Below are positions 43,093 to 53,070 of a DNA stretch of 64,000 nucleotides, piece after piece (positions within the stretch are counted from its first letter, which is position 1; every line of letters begins with the position of its first letter). The notes beneath the pieces are model-generated. The model saw nothing but the letters and a program-made list of their open reading frames with translations, was not told the origin of the DNA and ran no database searches. Source of the stretch: Xiphydria camelus (lineage: Eukaryota > Arthropoda > Insecta > Hymenoptera > Xiphydriidae); the NCBI GenBank assembly GCA_963678675.1, contig OY783192.1, forward strand, positions 27,154,288-27,218,287, read 5' to 3'. The position numbers and the translations under genes are program-made.

Positions 43093-45024
43093 TTTTCAAC
43101 ATACAATTTTCAACTGTGTTGTTATTTTTCTTATAATGAATTTTTCCTGTAACCATTTTCTCGGTGTAGGTACTTGTACAATGAACAGCTGCGGTGCACT
43201 TTCATGCTGGAATATACGTAAGATATGGTACTATATCGCGCAACCTTAACTCTCCCCGCGAGTGTCACGACGATCTCGGCAAATGTTAATTGTTCTTTCA
43301 ACCTTTCGCTTTGAGCAGCCGCTGATATTCTTGATTGTCGCCCCAGTTAGACGTCGACGCAGGCATATTTATGCGTGTCGCCGATTGTTAATTGTTTCCT
43401 ACTTTTTTTACTTAGACTCTGTCTTTGAATGGTTCATAGTGGAATTCACATTGATCGTGATTATCTTGTTATCTACGATTATTATTAACCTATAGGTATT
43501 AATACTAATTAGTATCAAACTTTTTCATTGGCCTAAATTACATTTTCAAGAAAGCGTTTCATCCATAGTTTTGACTACTTTCGGTCCAAAATTCCTATAA
43601 TATGTTTGATAATCAGCAATTGAAGACATTTTTCATTATTACGATTGTATATGCAATCCGCGACTTTAAAATTTACAATTTTTATTCATCTTTTCATTCG
43701 AATCATACGGGATTATATTCGGTTAAAAGTTATCACATGATGTTATAAAATTTATAAAAGTTATGTCATTAAAAGTCACATACGATAAAAGCCGCGCGTT
43801 CGATCATCGAATCATTAATATCGCATAATACATTCACTGACGTTTGGTGTACCACACTACATTTAATCAAGTTCAATAGATTTAGATCTGTAACTTCTAC
43901 TCTAATCACGTGTGAAATGGCTAGAGCTTTACCTTTCACAATAGCTCGTAGGTGAAAATCAATTGAATGTGTTATCGTTTTAAAACGCGTATAATTCATA
44001 ATTTCTATACCTTTCTTAATGCACATTTAAAAGTTTGGACTATTAAGTTCCGGGTTTGGCCACTGTTAGCGCTACCTCCTTTCATGCACATGGCGAATAC
44101 AGGTCCACATCGCAGCATTTCTTTACCGCGTATGAATACCAGCCTAAAACTTCCACTCGGAGTCCTATTCTCCTCAAGAAGCCCATCGCTCACATAGCTC
44201 TCCTTCGAATGTAGCTCGCCGCAGTAATCAACCTCGCGGGACGTGCAGTCGGGTGGTCCGCGCAATAGAGCGGCGACTTCGTAATGCGTTTTATTTATTC
44301 ACAAAGACAAATGCTCGTTTACCGCGAGCGAGAGGGAAACAGGAGTCGCGGCCCAGGTTTCACCCTCGCAGATGACGTTGGCTGCGCCAGCTAGCCGTTC
44401 CCCTCCCCTCTCCCGCGCGTCGTCTTTCCAGCTCCTAAACTCCAAAGTGTAATGCCACAATCCCTTTGATGGGGTTTCTGTAAATGGACCCGACGTGAAG
44501 AGCGAGAGCCGCCACCGCGCGCGGGGGAGCCAAGAGAGTTACCTCGACGCAACCGTCGAGTCTTTGAAACGTTTCAAACGCGGGCGATTTTAATTTTCGA
44601 GGATTACGGCCTCCGCGCCGCGGCGAGCTCGTCGAGTAGGGCTCGTCGACTTACTTCATCGCGTCTTCAAAGTCTATTTGCCGCGTTTCTATTGTTCGTA
44701 GATGTCTTGCCTCGCGTGTGTGGAGCCATATCGGTTATACCGTATTATCTGTGTTCAAATCGGACGGTTTTCATTTGTTTCTTTATTTGAGAAAATGAAG
44801 GCTGTACTGACAATGAAGAAAAAATGGTAGGGGAGAGGGGCGTCGACTGCAACAAAAAGAAGTTATTTGCGGTTAACTAGTTTAGTATAAGTCGTAGGGA
44901 ATCTTAATTTTACACGAAAAGAGAAAGAGGTCTTTTGTGGCTTTAATTATATCAAACCTAATAAACATCAGAAAGAACAAGAAATTATAAAACATACTTT
45001 CCATTAAAGTTACCGACGTAACTT
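43093..45024. other. No certain gene
   Basis: AT-rich to 44020, CpG-rich from 44260 to 44660. A minus-strand open stretch at 44005-44290 translates to a Cys-containing, balanced sequence (DYCGELHSKESY, SGSFRLVFIRGKE) that looks more protein-like than most, with a possible donor GTAAAG inside; it starts from a non-ATG and no domain was recognised. GTGTAGG with CATTTTCTC near 43155 is a worn MITE end. Confidence 0.35.
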
Positions 45025-45083
45025 GTTATAATTGACACCACAGTGGTGTCGAAAGTAACAGTCACAGTGGTGTCAATTGTAAC
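45025..45083. repeat. 59-bp palindrome with TGACACCACnGTG units
   Basis: GTTATAATTGACACCACAGT pairs with ACAGTGGTGTCAATTGTAAC. Each arm also holds its own dyad CACCACAGTGGTG-type sequence, giving a cruciform-prone segment. Likely a small foldback remnant. Confidence 0.65.
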
Positions 45084-45307
45084 GTGTTGCAAAGGCTTCT
45101 GAATCATATTCTAGTTTTGGATTATAAGTGGTGAAGACGCAATTATTATGGTTTTGACTACCATTCGATATCGTATAATGCAGGTTTTCATTTTCAGAGC
45201 AGACAAATTACAAAATAGTAAAACCGGGGCCTTGAATATCTGATTGAACATTGAATTGACAATAATAACTTTTATAATGGTGTTTGAGATCTCACGATCA
45301 TTATTTG

Positions 45308-45467
45308 TTTGGTTATTTCGTTACCTATAACAATTAACGGCTATTTAAAGAAAATAGGCTGTAGCTTATACAAATCAATTATTAGTCGAAGTATAATAAC
45401 TAAATATGTATTCCCCCACCCGTAATCGCCGATTTACTCAAATCTACGACATGTTTCTCTCAATGCA
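45308..45467. mobile_element. MITE family C, copy 3, left end worn
   Basis: ATAACAATTAACGGCTATTT, AATAGGCTGTAG, TATTCCCCCACCCGTAATCG and right end TTTCTCTCAATGCA follow the order of copy 2 at 27556. The left terminus is not recognisable and may start 20-40 bases earlier. Confidence 0.65.
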
Positions 45468-46530
45468 TGACCTTTTTGAGAGAGAAAAATGATGCAGAGC
45501 GATAAGAACACGTGAGAACCACTGCGATCCGACCGGTCATCGTCCCAACGGCGAGCGGTAGCCTTTCATCAAGGCTTCATTAGATCGCGGTAAATGTATT
45601 ATGACTTCTGATTGAGCGGAGCCACCCACAATATAGCGGTCCGCGTACAGCTTCGCGCCGAACGCGCGCGGCACTCGCCCCTGCACCCTTTCGCTCTCTC
45701 CTACACAATCCGACTCGGCGTCTCCCCTGCGCGTCGCCGCACCCCGTCGTCACGGGCCATCGGAGTTTTCGCGGCCCGCTCCGCCGCGCGTGTACGCATC
45801 GGGGCTATGTGACACACGGGGCGCGCGCGATATTACCGGGCAAAGATATGTAATTGCGTTACCCATCGAATTCGGTTACCGTATGGAGAGTCTGATGCAT
45901 AAAATGATGGGGAAATTCAGTTATAGTTCGCTTCACAAAGTGCCGTCGTTAATATCGCCGCGTGACACCGAGCGTCGCGTCGCTCGGTTTCGCGTTACGC
46001 ATTGAAATTGGCCGGTATAGCGGCTATGTGTGTATCGAACGTCATCATGTGCGGTGCACGATCCGCGAACGTTGTGGCCTGGCCTCTTTTCGGATCTTTC
46101 GCGCTCGCTCGGCGAGGTCCAGGGCGTGGATGAAAGGTTGTCTCAGCTTATGTGGAGCGAGGGAGTGTACCTACGTTGGTTCGCATTAGGGCAGGTTTCA
46201 TGATCATTGGCGAGGCTTTCGGGGTAAAAGTAATTAATGTTGTTACAGCTTTAATTAAAAGGAATCTACAGGACTCGAATAGAAATTAATTGAGTTTCAC
46301 ATGGTCACTGCATGGTTTTTTACTCATAATGTCACTGCTTTAATATTAGTTGATGGTATTGTTTAAAAGAGGGTGGAAAATGTGATACGCTAAAAGAAAT
46401 TGTATTTGGAATTTTGCATTATGTGGTCAAAGGATTTGCAGTCAACTTAACAGAATCTTGTTTATCATGGCTAAATGAAGGTCGATGAAACTAAGAGTTA
46501 ATCTAGTAGATCCAATTGCACGGCATAGCT
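45468..46530. other. No gene recognised; CpG-rich then AT-rich
   Basis: Frames at 45612-46189 (+, 66-75 codons) are Arg/Ser-rich, partly overlapping, without a domain. From 46200 the sequence is AT-rich. Confidence 0.4.
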
Positions 46531-47141
46531 GACTCGTTCAGTTGACTTAAATACTGATGCAGTTGCTTCAAATGTTTAGAAATTGAAACAACAGTAAGCC
46601 GACCACAGCGCGATACTAAATACGCGGAACCTAAACGTGAAATTGTGCCAACTGCACACCGCAGTTGGATGATCGTTTTCTATGAATCTCATCGGGGTAG
46701 TTGAGATAATTTATTTAGGAACTTAGATGACCTCATTGAAGATAAGATATTGGATTACCCAATTGTTGTTTCTCTTTCCAAGACATTTGAAGCAACTGCA
46801 TTAGTATTCAAGTCAACTGAACAAGTCAACCATTGATGGCAAAAATTAGGAGAAATATCTGATGAGGTATCTCTGCGTGTTCGAGTATTTTATGCGCAGT
46901 ATAATTCACCAGATCCAACTGTGAATATTAGCATTTAACTAATATTCAGTTGAGTTAACGGATAGGTACCTTTTCTCAGTGCATTAGTCTTTTAATCAAT
47001 CCGGGTGATTTGTAAGACAGGAATCTACTTTATTTCACAAACAGAAGGGATTACACTTGAATCTGGCGAATTATACTGCATATAAAATACACTCATACTT
47101 CATCAAATATTTTTCCTCATTTTTGCCATCAACAGAATGAA
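46531..47141. repeat. Two overlapping foldbacks
   Basis: Pair 1: GCTGACTCGTTCAGTTGACT (46531) with AGTCAACTGAACAAGTCAAC (about 46815), extending to TGCAGTTGCTTCAAATG and CATTTGAAGCAACTGCA. Pair 2: GATGGCAAAAATTAGGAGAA (46833), TATTTTATGCGCAGTATAAT and TCACCAGATC with GAATCTGGCGAATTATACTG, TATAAAATACAC and CTCATTTTTGCCATCAAC (47053-47138). The right arm of pair 1 abuts the left arm of pair 2. A CACTGAG-type end (CCTTTTCTCAGTGCA) lies at 46970. Non-coding. Confidence 0.65.
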
Positions 47142-47435
47142 GCATATCTAGTCGATGCGAATTGAAAGTTATTTTTGATCAGCTTCTCATAGAAGTGACC
47201 TAAACCACTATCGAATATCGTCATAACATTAAGTTTTTACTTTTACATTTTACACGGGTACATTACATTAAGTTTTTATTACTCGAAGACTAATAAGGAA
47301 CGAACGCCGATAATGAATGATATCTCGTCTCCTTCTTTGTCATTCTAGAAGAAAATGTAGTATAATCGAATACGGCAAATCTATTTAAAGTTACACAATA
47401 CTTTATGTTAGGACTCCAATTAGAAATAGCAATCC

Positions 47436-47968
47436 TTAACCCATTAGGTACTAGCGTTCCATAAAAGGAACACAAATTGCTCTTTTAGAAAAACGACCGA
47501 AAAAAGACTTTCATTCGCAAAACTCCCCGTCAGGAAATGTTTTTAGGTCGCGTAATACCTACCCGACTGCCTCCTTACAGTTTAGTCGTTTGATAGTCGT
47601 CGAATAGTGTGGTTTGCTTACATTTATGCAACAGTTTGTCCAAGTTTGCTTGAAAATGTCTAGCCGCAAAGAGTAAGTAATTTCTACATTACTTTTAAAG
47701 TAATTCTGTGGTAATATTTTACTGTCTTTTAATATTTGTGTACAGATCCTTAATTAGACGCCAGTTTTTGCACGCTAGGCCTTTTTGTTTTTCTAATATA
47801 TCGAATGTTTTATTACATTCCATATAAGGAACGCCCGCCATCTTGAAAACTACTGCAGAAAAACCTATATTTTTGAAAAACTATTGTTACTACTAATATT
47901 TGGCCCACAAAAACGCATTTCAATCTTAATTTTTTAGAAATTGACAAATTTAGCCCCTAATGAGTTAA
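47436..47968. mobile_element. piggyBac-like MITE, second type
   Basis: TTAA flanks both ends. Left TTAACCCATTAGGTACTAGC; right end inverted TTAACTCATTAGGGGCTAAA, giving a terminal repeat of about 11 bp. Internal CCATAAAAGGAACAC and CCATATAAGGAACGCC are related words. 533 bp, no transposase. The TTAA target with CyC ends supports a piggyBac-like class, but the interior is unrelated to the 16176/23941 type. Confidence 0.75.
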
Positions 47969-49038
47969 TGCGTTCCACACGAAACTAAAGCAGGATCCTC
48001 TCTCTCTCTCTCTCTCTCTCTACGAGACTCTCCCCAAATCTTCGCGTCGAGCAAGGGGTAATTTGAAATTTCGTTAATCGAGGTTCTTATCGGGCGCGAT
48101 TATTATTTTAACGAATAAACCCGCACGAGTGTCAGCCGCGCAGCGGCGATATTAATACAGGCGCTAAACGCGCCGTGAGAATCGGTCAGGTGTCCGCGTC
48201 GATCGTCGTCCCGCTTTACGGATCCACCCTACTTCTCTCCGCCCGCGTCATTCCGCCCCCTGCATCCGCCCACCCGCCGATACGAGCAGAGCTAACCCTT
48301 TGAATTATATCAACTCGCGCAACCATTAATGAATTTCGTGATTAAGCAATTTCACGACACCGCGGCCTCGGGGGCGCCTCGCGGTATTTTTCTATTACCC
48401 CAAATACGAAGCGCCTCGAGAGCGCGAGAAAGAGACGGCGGCGGCGGGCAAGAGGCGAAGAGGCGCACGCGCGTGTTCGTATTTTCCTGTGTTTTTGTTT
48501 CACACGCGAGCGGCGCGTATAGGTATAGCAGCGGATTCACCGCGTCTGACGTTTTATGAGTAATGGTTGACCCCGTGTGCATTGAGCAAAGGGTCCGCGC
48601 GGGTCCAAAGGCGCGACGACGTCGACAAAAACAGTGGCGTTGGTCGACGATGAAAAGAATTGTACACACTCGCGGTGGGAAGCGACAGGGGGCTAGTGTG
48701 TACTTCGCACCATTTATGAAGCGCGATAATCGATTCGTCGAAATTAAAAATATTGTATAACCTGGTCTCGATGAACGATTTAACGCAGTGGCGGATCTCC
48801 TTTGTCATCGATCCCTTTCATTAGGGGCGGTCGAGTACATTGCTTGGAATGAAATTTCGAGGGATTATCGCGATGAGCGCGCGCGCGAGATTTGTATCTG
48901 GACTAACTGTACGGCGATATCGAATTTTTATGGGGATCGATACTCGATTGAAACTACATCAAAAGGTGTAGGGTAGATTTTTCGGGATTTATGCATTTGG
49001 GAATTCGAGCAATTGGAGAAAAAATTAGAATAATATAG
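47969..49038. other. No gene recognised; CpG-rich
   Basis: Contains a CT microsatellite at 47996-48021. Frames at 48329-48976 overlap on both strands and have no recognisable product. Sequence is repeat-free otherwise. Confidence 0.4.
47996..48021. repeat. CT microsatellite
   Basis: About twelve CT units. Confidence 0.9.
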
Positions 49039-49310
49039 TGTTGAAAATATTTATCTTAAACCTCAAAGAAAGCAGGACTGAAGTTTCAATGAAACATAAA
49101 TGTGTCTTGAATATCATATAATCTTCTCTTGACATTTAGAAAAGCATCGCATGAATCGTGGATTTCCATAAAATTGTGCTTTAGAATTAAGAAACAATCG
49201 AAATATTACAAAATTATTATTTAGATTTTAAATAAATATGTGTTCTTTAAAAAATGAAGTGTATAGTTTCTTAAATTCAAGGTTACATCATTTATTATGT
49301 GTCTGAAAAT
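49039..49310. repeat. Dispersed repeat R2, copy 3
   Basis: TTGAAAATATTTATCTTAAA, TTTAGAAAAGCATCGCATGA, AAGAAACAATCGAAATATTA and TTCTTAAATTCAAGGTTAC match copies at 11775 and 38478 in order and spacing. Non-coding; divergence is substantial. Confidence 0.65.
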
Positions 49311-49331
49311 CAACTCCCTGAGGATCATTTG

Positions 49332-49543
49332 TATTGAGAAAAATAAATTACGAATCCAAGTATGTAAAGGGTTTTCCAGGCACTATTAAGGTTAACGGTT
49401 TCCTTGAGTCAAGTAATATTTATTTGGATTAAAAAAATTGACTAAATCCAAGCAAATATTACTTGACTCGAGTAAACCAATGACATGAATAGTGCGAAGA
49501 AAATTATTTACGTGGATTTTTTTGCCACTTATTTTTCTCAGTA
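49332..49543. mobile_element. Foldback MITE, TTGAGAAAAATAA ends
   Basis: TATTGAGAAAAATAAATTAC pairs with CACTTATTTTTCTCAGTA; inside, GGTTTCCTTGAGTCAAGTAA and TATTTATTTGGATTA pair with AATCCAAGCAAATATTACTT and GACTCGAGTAAACC. TA target sites. About 212 bp, almost completely palindromic. Confidence 0.85.
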
Positions 49544-49566
49544 TGGGTACCTAACCACCCACAACA

Positions 49567-49620
49567 GACCCCTGTTTTTACGGGCTTACCGGTATCACAG
49601 GGAACTACCATATAAGGAGA
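49567..49620 (+). repeat. Dispersed repeat R3, copy 2
   Basis: GACCCCTGTTTTTACGGGCT, TACCGGTATCACAGGGAACT and ACCATATAAGGAGATAG match the inverse of 24953-25007. Class unknown. Confidence 0.55.
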
Positions 49621-49649
49621 TAGTTCTCAGCGGGTGAAGGAAACTTTTA

Positions 49650-49651
<2 letters not shown>

Positions 49652-49696
<45 letters not shown>
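49652..49696. repeat. GA microsatellite
   Basis: About 22 uninterrupted GA units, the longest simple repeat in the window. Confidence 0.95.
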
Positions 49697-49697
<1 letters not shown>

Positions 49698-51138
49698 CAC
49701 AAATTTAAAATACTTATGTGCACCTACTTATGTGAGATATGAAGGCTATTAACATATGTATGTAGATAAAATTAAGCTACGAAGCTGCAATATATTTACA
49801 GCAGACATAGCTTCGTATTTATTCGAACTACGTGTCCTATAAGTCCTAGATAGTAAACATTAAGCGCACCGAAGACACACGAGCCAGACCCTGCCAGTCG
49901 AATGCTCGAGATAAGCGATCGCTCGAGTTGGTACTGCCAATGCTCGGGCACCCGGTCCAACCTCGCGATACGTTACCCACGCGAGATGTACGGGCGTCGT
50001 CTCGCCTCGCCGCGCGATTCACCCCGGCAGTAAAGTAATTTCAGAAATACATCGGCGGTCGCGCGATGTCGGGATTAATTAAAATCTCGACTCTCTCTCT
50101 CTACCGCCGATTAATCAACGGCTTTCGATGTTCCGAACTGCGATTAATAATGAACGCCGGGCGCGGGAGACGACGGAGGGATGGCGGGACGGATGGGTGG
50201 GTGGACCAGGAGGGGAACAAGTCGAAGTCGAAGAGCGTAGGTACAGAGAGATTTGTTTAACGCGCGGAACGCGCGTCGAGACTTCGTTAAAATTCTTCGC
50301 CGACTGGATCGAATGGAGAGGGGTGGAGAACTTCGATAATGAATAAATAATTTTTTGCGCTCCCGATCGACTCGGCCGACGTTTCCGAGAGGAGGTCGCG
50401 GCGACCAATTCCCCGCCGAATCGTGTCGAATTTGTCTTCGCGCGCCGTTGGCAAATTGACTGCAGCGCAATTCGTCGAAACGGATGTCGAGATTTCGGGG
50501 GTAATTTCTTTCTCGCTCTCGCCCCTGCGTCGAACGACCCCCGAACACCCCCTCCGCTCGCCGCTACGGCATACCTCGCGCGGGAGAAGTATTCCCGGCA
50601 AATATTTCCGTTCTTTTACGGCGGCGAGTCGCGGCGGTAAGGTACCACCGGGCGAGAGAGTTCTGATTTCATTAGGCTCCGTGTTATGCGATTAATTAAG
50701 TCGCGGGCCAAGAAAAATAAGAGGAAAATCTCGCTGGAAAAAAATTAACTCGAGACATTCCGAGATGGTAGGTAGGTAGGTAGGTAGGTAGGTTGGTATA
50801 GCGCGCGGGGGAAGGAGGACGAGCACGAGGAGAGTGTCGACGAGAGACCGTGGAATGGGGGAGTGGGATTGAGGAGCGAGAGCTGGCGCGGGAAACGATG
50901 GGAGGAGAGTCGAGAAAAAGGGAGAAAGACGAGGAAAAATTAGGCGGAGAATTCTTGTAGGGTGAAAATGAAACCTCGCCTGGTTTTGCCTGGTTCCGCG
51001 TCGCTTCGGATTTACGCATATCGTGCAGACGCGTATTTATTTACGATCGTATATCTTCTTTTTCTCTTTCGTAAGCCGAACGTTGGTGCGGTGGAAAAGA
51101 ATCACGCTAAGATTATATAGCGTTCAGAATATGACATT
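49697..51138. other. No gene recognised; CpG-rich
   Basis: A small imperfect hairpin (CTACGAAGCTG with CAGCAGACATAGCTTCGTA) lies at 49778-49818. From 49870 the DNA is CpG-rich with many overlapping frames (50066-51019, up to 134 codons) on both strands, none recognisable. A GTAG tetranucleotide array lies at 50767. Confidence 0.4.
50767..50797. repeat. GGTA tetranucleotide microsatellite
   Basis: Seven GGTA units, the last one altered. The same GTAGGTA word is scattered widely in the window. Confidence 0.9.
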
Positions 51139-51226
51139 ATGGCCGAATATTGGACCACCTTTGACCCAATAGTGTGCCGTTGTTGGTCCAATGTTGGCCA
51201 CGTTGGGCGAGTTTTGGCCCAATATT
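51139..51226. repeat. Degenerate 11-bp array of TTGGNCCAAT, locus 1
   Basis: Eight units can be aligned, with the GG (or equivalent) at 51141, 51152, 51163, 51174, 51185, 51196, 51205 and 51216, a spacing of 11, 11, 11, 11, 11, 9 and 11. Clear units are ATTGGACCACC, TTTGACCCAAT, GTTGGTCCAAT and TTTGGCCCAAT. Each unit is itself a near-palindrome. The same array occurs at 55248. An 11-bp period is close to one DNA helical turn. Confidence 0.75.
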
Positions 51227-52214
51227 TATCAAATTAAAACGCATAGTATTATATATAGTGACCTTATAATATCTTAACTCGAGTAAATTGTGACGGGCCA
51301 TAGTCATTACGGCGATCGACGAGAGTCATGGGATAACTCGCATAGATCGTACTCCCCGAATTATCTCGCGTATACGCACACGCGTATGACAGTAGCCCTC
51401 TCAAAGCCTTCGCTTCAAACCCGACGCTCGTTTATAATCGCGGAACGTTACCGTACCCTGTATATCGTCCAATAACGAACTCTTTCGAGTGTTTGCCCGC
51501 CCGCTCGTTTCCACGCTTTGTAGGCGCGCGCGCGCGCGCGCACATATTTGTCCTGCGAGATACGCGCAGGATGCGCGTTGGGTGTCTACGCTACGCGTGA
51601 GTGTAGGTACGGTATACATATACATATGTATATGCGTGCTGGAATGCCTAGCTGGAATACAACCCACGCGTCAAACGGGTGTGTCGAGTAGGTACAGGAG
51701 CGAAGAGGCCAGTGTAGCGACGGAGGGAACGCGGGGGAGGGAAGGTATATCAGCGCGTCAATTGATTCCGTCGAATAACAACGAATGATAAGAGTCGTTG
51801 ATTAATACCCCAGTGACGTACGTCAACGTATATCATTGACCGGCGCACCTGGGCGGTTCTCATTGGCTCCTTTCTCTAATTGGCCGATTTCCTACGCTGT
51901 AATAATACGTTTGCCGACATTTCCATCGTGACGGATATTACGATGCCTTTGTACATATAAGGTGGTACGGAGCAGGCTGTTACGCGTGGAGATAGATTTC
52001 AATGACGCGCTAATTTCATGCACTATTTTCTCTCATTTGAAATCGTAGCCGTGTCTTCGCGTTCGTGATATCGAGGATCAACTTTGTTGTTTTTTTGTCA
52101 CTTGGGAGAGGCGGTCATTTGAACGAACCCGCAACGAAAAATACTATAGATGCTCGGTTCCATTGACACAAATATTTATTACTGGTCCAATAATATTAGA
52201 CAGGGTGGTAATGC
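51227..52214. other. No gene recognised
   Basis: Contains a CG-dinucleotide run at 51524-51541, the 12-bp palindrome TGACGTACGTCA at 51814-51825 (a CRE-like double site), and overlapping frames at 51290-51788. Otherwise unremarkable. Confidence 0.4.
51524..51541. repeat. CG dinucleotide run
   Basis: Nine CG units, prone to Z-DNA; its survival implies low germline CpG methylation here. Confidence 0.85.
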
Positions 52215-52368
52215 GCGAATATGAGGGATGACTCAGGTTTCGATGTGTTCGCATAGTGCTTTGGAATTGGGCCCTGATTATCACGGTAAATAACGTTAAC
52301 GAGGAATCAACGTCAAGGGACCCGCATTACCATCTCCTTTTTTACTATCAGTATCAGTGGTCAGTACC

Positions 52369-52603
52369 TATACAGGGTGTAATAGCCAAGAGAGCTGAAA
52401 CAGAAGGAGCTTAATTCTGTTCAGAGTTTACACTGACCAGTGGTATGACTTTCTACGATCTCCTTATTTTGACAAATAATTGACAGTAAATTAGGTTTCA
52501 AGGAACGGGTATCGTAGGAAGTCATGTCATTGGTCAAAGTACTAATTCTAAACAGAATTAGGCTCCTCTTGTTCCAGCCCTCTCAGCCATTACACCCTGT
52601 ATA
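52369..52603. mobile_element. MITE family A, copy 2
   Basis: TATACAGGGTGTAATAGCCA, GAGCTGAAACAGAAGGAGCT and AATTCTGTTCAGAG on the left, inverse CTAAACAGAATTAGGCTCCT, TGTTCCAGCCCTCTCAGCCA and TTACACCCTGTATA on the right. Arms of about 100 bp, TA target. 235 bp, the typical family size. Confidence 0.9.
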
Positions 52604-52738
52604 TTAAATCCCATACCAATACTTCCGGATCAATGTTTACGCCAATAGTACCGGGCATTGATTGAAATAATTAGTGAAAATTAAAAGTTAATCAGATGAA
52701 GAGTGAATCACGGCTAATCGATGTCAAATGTAATAGGT

Positions 52739-52970
52739 ATACCTAGCGTCAATAATTCTGATCGATCCGCTTGGGGTGACGATACTTCAATTGAGTCGAC
52801 TATAGTTGAACGGTACGAACGTATCTTGTTTTGCCACGAAGCATCAATCAAATCAAACTTTCATGCCAAGACACTAAGATTCACTCGAATCTTTTAGTTG
52901 TTACGGTCGACTCGATTGAAGTACCATCACCCAAAGCGGGTAGATTAGAATCATTGAGGCTAGATGTACA
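52739..52970. mobile_element. MITE family B, copy 2
   Basis: CTAGCGTCAATAATTCTGAT, CGATCCGCTTGGGGTGACGA and ACTTCAATTGAGTCGAC on the left; inverse GTCGACTCGATTGAAGTACC, CACCCAAAGCGGGTAGATTA and GAATCATTGAGGCTAGATGT on the right. Arms of about 75 bp with few mismatches. Non-coding. Confidence 0.9.
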
Positions 52971-53070
52971 CTCCAATTTATTAATTTATCAATCCCACTA
53001 ATTTAAATAATTTCTCCTCGCATATGACTATGCGAATACGATCGAAGCTTGAGTCACTCCTCACATTCGC

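Larger units (their letters stand above)
52215..53070. repeat. Inverted repeat enclosing a MITE A/B pair
   Basis: GCGAATATGAGGGATGACTC and AGGTTTCGATGTGTTCGCAT at 52215-52255 are the inverse of ATGCGAATACGATCGAAGCT and TGAGTCACTCCTCACATTCG at 53029-53070. Family A (52369) and family B (52739) copies lie between the arms. The arms could be ends of an older element into which both MITEs jumped. Confidence 0.6.

Noticed and set aside
44005..44290. Cys-containing minus frame that could be an extracellular domain piece
   Set aside because: No ATG, Cys spacing fits no domain I know, and splice sites are weak. Kept only as a note in the region description.
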